NCBI GenBank assembly: GCA_021161495.1
Contig: JAGHAO010000087.1
Span: forward strand, 1 to 5,034
Length of the DNA stretch: 5,034 nucleotides
Origin: Caldisericaceae bacterium
GTDB taxonomy: Bacteria > Caldisericota > Caldisericia > Caldisericales > Caldisericaceae
Direction: 5' to 3'
In this document: positions 1-4,645 of the stretch, in pieces
How the letters are laid out: each line of letters opens with the position of its first letter
Numbering within the stretch: the stretch's first letter is position 1
Notes under the pieces: generated by a model
Told to the model about the DNA's origin: nothing
The model's database searches: none
Seen by the model: only the letters and a program-made list of their open reading frames with translations
Position numbers and translations under genes: made by a program

Positions 1-15
1 TTAAGGAGGTAACCT

Positions 16-1224
16 ATGGCAAAAGAAAAATTTGAAAGAACAAAACCGCATGTAAACATCGGTACCATCGGTCATATCGACCATGGTAAAACGACTCTTA
101 CCGCTGCAATCACAAAAGTGCTTGCAACATTGGGTAAGACTGAGGCGAAGAAATTCGAAGAGATAGATAACGCACCGGAAGAAAGGGCGAGAGGTGTAAC
201 GATTAACGTTCACCACGCGGAATACGAAACGGAGAAGAGGCATTACGCACATATCGACTGCCCCGGCCACGCGGACTACATCAAGAATATGATCACCGGT
301 GCCGCACAGATGGACGGAGCAATCTTGGTCGTTGCAGCAACTGACGGTCCTATGCCTCAAACAAGGGAACACATCTTGCTTGCACGTCAGGTTAACGTTC
401 CCCGTATCGTCGTATTCATTAACAAAATAGATATGGTGGACGACCCCGAACTTATCGATCTCGTTGAAATGGAAACAAGAGAACTTCTCAGCAAGTACGG
501 ATTCCCCGGAGACGAAGTCCCCGTAGTGAGAGGTTCCGCATTGAAAGCTCTCGAAGCGGAAGGAGACATCTCCAGAGGAAAGAACAAATGGACCGATGCA
601 ATCTGGGAACTTATGGATGCAGTTGACGAATACATTCCCACTCCCGAAAGGCCTGTTGACAAACCCTTCCTTCTTCCCATCGAAGACGTCTTCACCATTA
701 CAGGAAGAGGAACGGTTGTTACCGGAAGAGTCGAAAGAGGAATCATTCATCCCGGTGACCCCGTTGAAATAGTCGGCCTTTCCTTCGAAAAGAAGAAAAC
801 CGTTGCAACATCTCTCGAAATGTTCAGAAAGATTCTCGACGAAGGAAGAGCGGGAGACAACGTCGGCGTCCTTCTCAGAGGTATCGGCCACGACGAAGTG
901 AAGAGAGGACAGGTTCTTGCAAAACCCGGTTCCATTCATCCCTACAAGAAATTTAAGGCGAGAGTTTACATCCTTTCCAAAGAAGAAGGCGGAAGGCATA
1001 AACCCTTCTTCACCGGATACAAGCCTCAGTTCTATCTCAGAACAACCGACGTTACGGGAACAATCAAACTCCCCGAAGGCGTCCAGATGGCAATGCCCGG
1101 CGACAACGTGGATATGGAAGTCGAACTCATCTACCCCGTAGCATTGGAAGAAACCCAGAGGTTTGCTATCCGTGAAGGCGGTAGAACTGTTGGTGCCGGA
1201 GTCATCACTGAGGTGATTGAATAA
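16..1224 (+). CDS. tuf: Elongation factor Tu (EF-Tu)
   Basis: EF-Tu is the cytoplasmic GTPase that brings aminoacyl-tRNA to the ribosomal A site. The 402-residue product has every G-domain motif: P-loop GHIDHGKT (19-26), switch I RGVTIN (59-64), DCPGH (81-85, with catalytic H85), NKID (136-139) and GSAL (173-176). Domains 2 and 3 follow from about 215 and end in the typical GGRTVGAGVITEVIE. Relative to the 394-residue E. coli protein there is an insertion around 181-191 (containing SRGKNKW) that resembles the one in Thermus. The ATG is set by a perfect Shine-Dalgarno, AAGGAGGT at 3-10, 5 nt upstream. The gene ends in tandem stops TAA TAG. Switch I has Val61 where Ile is nearly universal, and the P-loop has Ile21 where Val is common. 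Proline is almost always CCC, as expected for very high expression. The upstream gene (often fusA) is outside the window. Identity is certain. Confidence 0.99.
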   Translation: MAKEKFERTKPHVNIGTIGHIDHGKTTLTAAITKVLATLGKTEAKKFEEIDNAPEERARGVTINVHHAEYETEKRHYAHIDCPGHADYIKNMITGAAQMDGAILVVAATDGPMPQTREHILLARQVNVPRIVVFINKIDMVDDPELIDLVEMETRELLSKYGFPGDEVPVVRGSALKALEAEGDISRGKNKWTDAIWELMDAVDEYIPTPERPVDKPFLLPIEDVFTITGRGTVVTGRVERGIIHPGDPVEIVGLSFEKKKTVATSLEMFRKILDEGRAGDNVGVLLRGIGHDEVKRGQVLAKPGSIHPYKKFKARVYILSKEEGGRHKPFFTGYKPQFYLRTTDVTGTIKLPEGVQMAMPGDNVDMEVELIYPVALEETQRFAIREGGRTVGAGVITEVIE

Positions 1225-1245
1225 TAGAAAAGAGGTAAGATAAAA

Positions 1246-1398
1246 ATGAGAGATATAATCCTTCTTGAATGTACGGAGTGCGGTAGAAGAAATTATGCCA
1301 CTACGAAAAATAAAAAGAATAACAGAGAAAAATTGCAGATAAAGAAGTATTGCAAATATTGCAAGAAGCATACGATTCATAAGGAGGTTAAACCGTAG
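1246..1398 (+). CDS. rpmG: 50S ribosomal protein L33, zinc-ribbon (C+) type
   Basis: L33 is a small protein of the 50S subunit near the E site. The product has 50 residues, the usual family length. It starts MRDIILLECTEC and contains the L33 hallmark NYATTKNKKN (16-25). Two CxxC pairs (C9/C12 and C36/C39) form the zinc ribbon, so this is the Cys-containing paralogue type. The ATG at 1246 is preceded by AGAGGT (1231-1236) at 9 nt spacing, and the gap after tuf is only 21 nt, so it is probably cotranscribed. The last two bases of its TAG stop (1396-1398) are also the first two bases of tRNA-Trp. A perfect AAGGAGGT also lies inside its last codons (1381-1388). Lys-Glu-Val is common at this place in the family, so that match may be coincidental. 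Confidence 0.96.
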   Translation: MRDIILLECTECGRRNYATTKNKKNNREKLQIKKYCKYCKKHTIHKEVKP

Positions 1399-1472
1399 GT
1401 CCGTGGCTCAATTGGTAGAGCATCGGTCTCCAAAACCGAGGGTTGGGGGTTCAAGTCCCTCCGGACCTGCCA
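1397..1472 (+). tRNA. trnW: tRNA-Trp (anticodon CCA)
   Basis: I folded this by eye as a complete 76-nt cloverleaf. The acceptor stem AGGTCCG (1397-1403) pairs with CGGACCT (1462-1468). The D stem is GCTC (1406-1409) with GAGC (1418-1421), around a loop containing GG. The anticodon stem is TCGGT (1423-1427) with ACCGA (1435-1439). The loop CTCCAAA places the anticodon CCA at 1430-1432, reading UGG. The variable loop has 5 nt (1440-1444). The T stem GGGGG (1445-1449) pairs with CCCTC (1457-1461) with one G-U pair, around TTCAAGT. Discriminator G1469 and the A1-U72 pair fit bacterial tRNA-Trp identity. The CCA end is encoded (1470-1472). The gene overlaps the rpmG stop codon by 2 nt and lies 6 nt before secE, so it must be excised from, or compete with, the mRNA around it. 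Confidence 0.98.
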
Positions 1473-1478
1473 CTTATT

Positions 1479-1745
1479 ATGAGCAAAAAAACAGAAGAGA
1501 AAAGAAGAGTTAAAAAAGTACGGCAAGGAGCACAGCAGGTGCAGTCCGTAAAGCCGAGAAAGGAAAGTTTTAAGGATTTCCTCAGGGGCGTTTGGATTGA
1601 ACTTACGAAACGTGTAATCTGGCCTACACCCAAACAGCTCTGGAATTATACGGTTGTAGTACTTACCTTCGTTATTTTCTGGGCGGTTTATATCGGCTTG
1701 TGGGATATGCTCTTTGCCAGAGGTTTAGAGGCAATAGTTAAATAG
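1479..1745 (+). CDS. secE: Preprotein translocase subunit SecE
   Basis: SecE is the clamp subunit that wraps SecY in the inner-membrane SecYEG channel. The 88-residue product has a Lys/Arg-rich cytoplasmic N-terminus (about 1-28) and an amphipathic helix (about 30-45, containing FLRGVWIELTKRV). The family signature VIWPTPKQLWNYTVVVL spans 46-62, and one membrane segment covers about 57-78. This is the common single-span form; the E. coli protein has three. I chose the ATG at 1479. The same frame is open back to a TTG at 1443, but that lies inside the T arm of tRNA-Trp and would add non-homologous residues. The start has no recognisable Shine-Dalgarno and is 6 nt from the tRNA 3' end. nusG begins 2 nt after the stop, the usual secE-nusG pairing. 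Confidence 0.96.
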   Translation: MSKKTEEKRRVKKVRQGAQQVQSVKPRKESFKDFLRGVWIELTKRVIWPTPKQLWNYTVVVLTFVIFWAVYIGLWDMLFARGLEAIVK

Positions 1746-1747
1746 TT

Positions 1748-2296
1748 ATGGCTGAAGAAAAAAAGGAGCAAAAGAAGCCGCAATGGTTTCTTGTGCATAC
1801 TTACTCCGGCTCTGAAAAAAAAGCACTCCTTAACTTAAAGGAGCGTATTAAGGGATACGGAGTTGAAGACAGGATATTCGACGTAGTGTTGCCTGTCGAT
1901 TATTACAGTGTGGTCGAACGCGGCAAGAGGAAAATAAAACCTCTCCGTGTTTTTCCGGGATATATTGTTGTGCATATGATTTTGGACGACGAAACTTGGT
2001 TTGTTGTTCGGAACACTCCCGGTGTTTTAGGTTTCGTTGGTAGCGGTGGAAAGCCCACGCCTCTTTCCGAAGAAGAAGTTAAAGTCATTATGGACAGAAT
2101 AGGAGAAGATGAGGCGAGAGAGAAAACCAATTTCGAAGTGGGCGACAGGGTGAAAATTCTTGCGGGTCCTTTTAAGGATATGGAAGGAACCGTGCAAGAA
2201 ATTGATGCGGAAAAAGGCAAATCCAAGGTGCTGCTTGAAATGTTCGGCAGGGAAATGCCCGTAGAGATTAAGAGCGAATACATACAGAAGATTTGA
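1748..2296 (+). CDS. nusG: Transcription termination/antitermination protein NusG
   Basis: NusG binds RNA polymerase, modulates pausing and termination, and can link polymerase to the leading ribosome. The protein has 182 residues, normal for the family. The N-terminal NGN domain covers about 11-118. It starts at WFLVHTYSGSEKK (13-25) and contains VFPGYIVVHM (68-77), then NTPGVLGFVG (89-98) and PTPLSEEEV (103-111). The C-terminal KOW domain begins at FEVGDRVKILAGPF (129-142) and continues through GTVQEID. The start is 2 nt after the secE stop with only a distant AGAGG (1727-1731, 16 nt away), so initiation probably depends on translational coupling to secE. No insertion between the domains is visible. 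Identity is certain; the start is strongly favoured by position and homology. Confidence 0.98.
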   Translation: MAEEKKEQKKPQWFLVHTYSGSEKKALLNLKERIKGYGVEDRIFDVVLPVDYYSVVERGKRKIKPLRVFPGYIVVHMILDDETWFVVRNTPGVLGFVGSGGKPTPLSEEEVKVIMDRIGEDEAREKTNFEVGDRVKILAGPFKDMEGTVQEIDAEKGKSKVLLEMFGREMPVEIKSEYIQKI

Positions 2297-2306
2297 GAGG
2301 TGTTTT

Positions 2307-2744
2307 ATGGCTAAAAAGAAGAAAAAAGTCGTAGGAATCGTAAAACTTCAAATTGAAGCGGGAAAAGCGACACCTGCGCCTCCGGTTGGTCCCGCACTCG
2401 GGCAGAAGGGCGTAAACATTATGGACTTCTGCAAGAGGTTCAATGCGAGGACCGCAAAGCAGGCGGGTCTTATTATCCCCGTTGTAATTAAAGTTTACGA
2501 GGACAGGAGTTTTGATTTTATCACGAAAACTCCTCCGGCATCTTCTCTTATTAAAAGGGCGCTTAAAATACAATCCGGCTCTCCGGAACCGAACAGGAAA
2601 AAAGTCGGGACGATCAAGCGTTCTCAATTAAAAGAGATTGCCAAAATGAAGTTGAAAGACCTCAATACGGAAGACCTTGACGCTGCTTCCAGGATTATTG
2701 AGGGGACAGCCCGCAATATGGGTGTGAACGTAATAGAAGATTAA
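2307..2744 (+). CDS. rplK: 50S ribosomal protein L11
   Basis: L11 forms the base of the ribosomal stalk with L10 and binds the 23S GTPase-associated region; it is also the site of action of thiopeptide antibiotics. The protein has 145 residues, slightly longer than the usual 141-142 because of an extra lysine run at the N-terminus. The N-terminal domain (about 9-72) contains KLQIEAGKATPAPPVGPALG (13-32), with the proline-rich loop touched by thiopeptides and RelA-dependent signalling. The RNA-binding C-terminal domain (about 75-145) contains TPPAS (75-79) and IIEGTARNMGV. The Shine-Dalgarno GAGAGGTG (2295-2302) overlaps the last bases of nusG, 10 nt upstream. The next gene is rplA, the standard L11 operon pair, separated by a probable L1 operator. 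Confidence 0.99.
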   Translation: MAKKKKKVVGIVKLQIEAGKATPAPPVGPALGQKGVNIMDFCKRFNARTAKQAGLIIPVVIKVYEDRSFDFITKTPPASSLIKRALKIQSGSPEPNRKKVGTIKRSQLKEIAKMKLKDLNTEDLDAASRIIEGTARNMGVNVIED

Positions 2745-2750
2745 GGAAGT

Positions 2751-2780
2751 TTGTGGGAGACAAAAGTCGTTTGACCACAA
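2751..2780 (+). promoter_or_regulatory. Probable L1-binding operator hairpin in front of rplA
   Basis: TTGTGG (2751-2756) pairs perfectly with CCACAA (2775-2780). Inside is a short stem GAC/GTC (2759-2761 with 2766-2768) capped by AAAA. The two stems are separated by an asymmetric internal loop: GA on the 5' side and GTTTGA on the 3' side. This plan (GUGGGAG, small hairpin, U-rich strand, GACCAC) resembles the 23S rRNA L1 site and the known L1 mRNA operators that mimic it. The 3' strand of the outer stem shares its last two bases with the rplA Shine-Dalgarno AAGGAGGT (2779-2786). Binding of surplus L1 would therefore block initiation at the GTG at 2792. The structure is seen in the sequence; the binding is inferred from the family. 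Confidence 0.82.
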
Positions 2781-2791
2781 GGAGGTAAAAA

Positions 2792-3490
2792 GTGAAAAGA
2801 GGAAAGAGATATCAGGAACTCTTAAAAAAGATTGACAGAACAAAACAGTATTCGCTTGACGAAGCGTTGGAACTTCTTCCGCAGCTTAAAAGCGCAAAGT
2901 TCGACGAATCGGTCGAAGCAACCTATGTGTTGAACGTAAATCCGAAATTTGCCGACCAGAATATCAGAGGAGTTATTTCCCTTCCCCACGGAACCGGTAA
3001 AAAGGTAAAAGTTCTTGTTTTTGCGAAAGGCGAAAAAGCGCAGGAAGCGAAAGAAGCGGGTGCCGATTATGTAGGAGCGGAAGACCTCGTTGATAAGATT
3101 GCGAAAGAAGGTTTCCTCGATTTTGATGTTGCAATTGCGACTCCCGATATGATGAGACATGTCGGTAAAGTTGCAAGAATTCTCGGACCGAGAAAACTTA
3201 TGCCGAACCCGAAAGCGGGAACGGTAACAATGGATGTTGGAAAAGCCGTTAAGGAATTTAAAGCCGGTAAAATTGAGTACAGAGTTGACAAAACAGGTGT
3301 CATTCATACGGTTATCGGCAAAATTTCCTTTAAACCGGAAGAGTTGAAAGAGAATTTGCTTGCTTTGAACGAAGCGATTGTCAAGGCAAGGCCTGCATCC
3401 GTAAAGGGGCAGTATGTTAAGAAAGTTTACCTTTCTCTTACGATGTCCCCTGCTGTTCGTTTGAACGTTCAGGAATTGTTGAAAAAATAA
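2792..3490 (+). CDS. rplA: 50S ribosomal protein L1
   Basis: L1 is the mobile-stalk protein that assists release of E-site tRNA; in many bacteria it also represses its own mRNA. The product has 232 residues, the normal length. Domain I is made from both ends (KFDESVEATYVLNVNPK at 36-52; the C-terminal VKKVYLSLTMSP). Domain II lies at about 69-160. The PROSITE-type L1 signature sits at 125-145, containing LGPRKLMPNPK. The start is GTG, chosen because a perfect AAGGAGGT lies 5 nt upstream and MKRGKRYQELLKKID is the usual beginning. The Shine-Dalgarno abuts a probable L1 operator, consistent with autogenous control. Proline is mostly CCG here, unlike the CCC of tuf and rplL. Confidence 0.99.
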   Translation: MKRGKRYQELLKKIDRTKQYSLDEALELLPQLKSAKFDESVEATYVLNVNPKFADQNIRGVISLPHGTGKKVKVLVFAKGEKAQEAKEAGADYVGAEDLVDKIAKEGFLDFDVAIATPDMMRHVGKVARILGPRKLMPNPKAGTVTMDVGKAVKEFKAGKIEYRVDKTGVIHTVIGKISFKPEELKENLLALNEAIVKARPASVKGQYVKKVYLSLTMSPAVRLNVQELLKK

Positions 3491-3503
3491 AATCGAAAAT
3501 AGA

Positions 3504-3559
3504 ACCGAAGACAGTTGGCGGGCTATTTGCCCTTAATGCAATGCGCCAACCGAGGTTAT
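3504..3559 (+). ncRNA. Ribosomal protein L10 leader (L10(L12)-binding RNA element)
   Basis: The rplA-rplJ gap begins with the conserved string ACCGAAGACAG (3504-3514) and ends with ACCGAGGTTAT (3549-3559), both characteristic of the L10 leader family. GTTGGCG (3514-3520) pairs over 7 bp with CGCCAAC (3544-3550). Inside is a small hairpin GGC/GCC (3521-3523 with 3529-3531) and an unpaired TTAATGCAATG (about 3533-3543) facing it. This forms the bulged structure that mimics the 23S site bound by the L10-L7/L12 stalk complex. In known cases, surplus stalk complex binds the leader and lowers rplJL expression. The switching hairpins directly downstream support transcription attenuation here. Recognition is from memory of the family consensus, without a covariance search. 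Confidence 0.88.
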
Positions 3560-3598
3560 AAAAATATATAACAAGGTTTGTATATTTTAACCCCGGTT
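3548..3598 (+). promoter_or_regulatory. Antiterminator hairpin of the rplJL leader
   Basis: AACCGAGGTTA (3548-3558) can pair with TAACCCCGGTT (3588-3598) in 10 of 11 positions, with one A-C mismatch. An alternative A/T-rich extension pairs AAAATATA (3561-3568) with TATATTTT (3581-3588), and CAA/TTG closes a GGT loop. The 5' arm uses the conserved 3' tail of the L10-binding element; the 3' arm includes the 5' arm of the terminator at 3588-3616. The two hairpins cannot coexist. The expected logic is: no free L10, antiterminator forms and rplJL is transcribed; L10 complex bound, 5' arm sequestered and the terminator forms. The pairing is seen; the logic is inferred from the analogous Bacillus subtilis leader. 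Confidence 0.75.
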
Positions 3599-3620
3599 GC
3601 GTATGCGCCGGGGTTATTTA
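3588..3620 (+). terminator. Attenuator terminator upstream of rplJ
   Basis: AACCCCGG (3589-3596) pairs perfectly with CCGGGGTT (3608-3615), extended by T3588-A3616, with a further CG/CG pairing possible inside the loop. The hairpin is G+C-rich. Its trailing T stretch is short and interrupted (TTATTTA, 3614-3620), so termination is likely partial, which suits an attenuator in front of essential genes. It ends 5 nt before the rplJ Shine-Dalgarno. Confidence 0.78.
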
Positions 3621-3638
3621 GGTTAAGGAGGATTAAAG

Positions 3639-4178
3639 ATGAAGAAAGAGAAGAAAAAAGAAGTAATAGAAGAAATGACCGAGAAGTTGAAAGGTCAGAA
3701 AAATCTTCTTATTGTTGACTTCTCTGGGATTAAAGCAAACGATGCGGCAAACTTCAGGAAAGAGATAAAACGCGAAGGCATTTACTACAAAGTGGTAAAG
3801 GCAAATCTTTTGAGAATTGCCTTTAAAAATGCAGGTTTTGAGGCAGACGATTCTCTTTTCGAAGGGCCTGTGGGAGTTGCTCTTCACGAGAGTGATCCTG
3901 TGGTTTTAGCCAAAAAGTTTGTGGAGTTCAAAGACGAGAACGACAAACAGATTTTTAAAGTTAAAAAAGGCTATATCGAAGGGCAGTGGCTCTCTCCCGA
4001 GGAAGTGGACAAACTTGCAAAACTTCCTTCCAAAGAGGAACTGCTCGGCAAACTTGTTTACGTTTTGAACTCGCCTATCCAGAGGCTTGTTACTGTGCTT
4101 GAAAAACCGATTAAAGACTTTGTTGTGGTTTTGGATCAAGTTAAAAATAAAAAAGAGGAAGCCGATAAGGCTGCCTAA
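3639..4178 (+). CDS. rplJ: 50S ribosomal protein L10
   Basis: L10 anchors the L7/L12 dimers to the 23S rRNA at the stalk base. The 179-residue product is of typical size (165-180). The N-terminal RNA-binding domain covers about 1-130, with KNLLIVDFSGIKANDAANFR (21-40), KVVKANLLR (51-59) and LFEGPVGVAL. LPSKEELLGKLVYVLNSP leads into the C-terminal helix (about 150-179) that carries L12 dimers. The start ATG is set by AAGGAGG (3625-3631), 7 nt upstream. The gene lies behind the L10 leader and attenuator, so its synthesis is probably feedback controlled together with rplL. The C-terminal tail is Lys/Glu-rich and ends DKAA. A weak hairpin covers the last codons and the first base of the stop (4156-4176). 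Confidence 0.99.
   Translation: MKKEKKKEVIEEMTEKLKGQKNLLIVDFSGIKANDAANFRKEIKREGIYYKVVKANLLRIAFKNAGFEADDSLFEGPVGVALHESDPVVLAKKFVEFKDENDKQIFKVKKGYIEGQWLSPEEVDKLAKLPSKEELLGKLVYVLNSPIQRLVTVLEKPIKDFVVVLDQVKNKKEEADKAA
4156..4176 (+). other. Weak hairpin at the end of rplJ
   Basis: AGGAAGCC (4156-4163) pairs with GGCTGCCT (4169-4176) except for one A-G mismatch, with a GATAA loop. It lies over the last codons of rplJ and the first base of its stop codon, 17 nt before the rplL Shine-Dalgarno. No T tract follows, so it is not an intrinsic terminator. It could be an mRNA stability or processing element that helps raise rplL output over rplJ, or a chance fold of coding sequence. Confidence 0.35.
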
Positions 4179-4207
4179 ATAAAATTAAATTGTAAGGAGG
4201 ACTTATT

Positions 4208-4591
4208 ATGACTAAAGAAGAAATTATCGAAGCAATTGAAAAAATGACAGTGCTTGAACTTGCTGATCTCGTAAAGGCACTTGAGGACAAATTCGGAGTG
4301 ACTGCGGCAGTTCCCGTTGCAGCAGTTGCAGGCGGTGCGGCAGGCGGTGCGGCACCTGCGGAAGAGAAAACTGAGTTTGACGTTGTTCTTACCGGTTTCG
4401 ATCCCAAGAAAAAGATCAGTGTAATTAAGGTTGTTAGGGAAGTTATGCAACTCGGGCTTAAAGAGTCCAAAGAGTTTGTTGAATCTTCTGAAAAAGAGCC
4501 CAAACCCGTTAAAGAAGGACTTCCCAAGAAAGACGCGGAAGAACTCAAAAAGAAACTCGAAGAAGCAGGCGGAAAAGTCGAACTCAAATAG
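4208..4591 (+). CDS. rplL: 50S ribosomal protein L7/L12
   Basis: L7/L12 is the multicopy acidic stalk protein that recruits and stimulates translational GTPases. The 127-residue product has the N-terminal dimerisation and L10-binding helices (1-32, MTVLELADLVKALEDKFGV), an Ala/Gly/Pro hinge (33-51), and the C-terminal factor-binding domain (52-127) with EEKTEFDVVL, ISVIKVVRE and the closing KKKLEEAGGKVELK. AAGGAGG (4194-4200) lies 7 nt before the ATG. Compared with E. coli, the C-terminal domain has extra residues at GFDPKKK (63-69) and in SSEKEPKPVKEG (93-104). The usual TGLGLKEAK reads MQLGLKESK (80-88). The hinge holds an exact 12-bp tandem duplication. Five of six prolines are CCC, matching the codon bias of tuf. 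It is the last gene before the terminator. Confidence 0.99.
   Translation: MTKEEIIEAIEKMTVLELADLVKALEDKFGVTAAVPVAAVAGGAAGGAAPAEEKTEFDVVLTGFDPKKKISVIKVVREVMQLGLKESKEFVESSEKEPKPVKEGLPKKDAEELKKKLEEAGGKVELK
4328..4351 (+). repeat. 12-bp tandem repeat in the rplL hinge
   Basis: GCAGGCGGTGCG occurs twice head to tail (4328-4339 and 4340-4351) without a mismatch, in frame, encoding AGGA-AGGA (residues 41-48) in the flexible linker. Gain or loss of a unit would change hinge length by four residues without breaking the frame. Confidence 0.95.
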
Positions 4592-4616
4592 ATTTTTTAA
4601 AAATGTCGGATGTTTT

Positions 4617-4645
4617 AAAAGCCGGGCAAATTGCCCGGCTTTTTT
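4617..4645 (+). terminator. Intrinsic terminator after rplL, possibly bidirectional
   Basis: GCCGGGC (4621-4627) pairs with GCCCGGC (4633-4639) around AAATT, followed by six T (4640-4645). The stem is preceded by AAAA (4617-4620), which extends the pairing and gives a shorter T run on the opposite strand. It lies 25 nt after the rplL stop and about 40 nt beyond the feoB stop on the other strand, so it can end both convergent transcripts. It closes the ribosomal operon. Confidence 0.95.

Noticed and set aside
1..1380. A very long open frame (about 459 codons) on the - strand opposite tuf and rpmG
   Set aside because: It is antisense to an unmistakable tuf and runs through rpmG. The absence of stops follows from the strong codon bias of tuf. 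The translation is Cys/Phe/Ser-rich with no family resemblance, and it has no ribosome-binding site.
1443..1478. Extended secE start at TTG 1443, adding 12 residues
   Set aside because: This segment is the variable loop, T arm and acceptor end of tRNA-Trp. The ATG at 1479 matches the family N-terminus.
1403..1513. Small frame starting GTG within tRNA-Trp, downstream of AAGGAGGT at 1381-1388
   Set aside because: The spacing of 14 nt is too long, the frame is made of tRNA and out-of-frame secE sequence, and the peptide resembles nothing known.
2822..3307. Several open frames on the - strand opposite rplA, and similar ones opposite nusG, rplJ and rplL
   Set aside because: They are fully antisense to clear ribosomal and NusG genes, have low-complexity translations, and have no start signals.
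3461..3505. Possible promoter at the end of rplA (TTGAAC at 3461 or TTGAAA at 3479, with TAGAAC at 3500)
   Set aside because: The spacings and -10 matches are poor, and the start site implied by TAGAAC would fall inside the conserved L10 leader. Readthrough from rplA is as likely.
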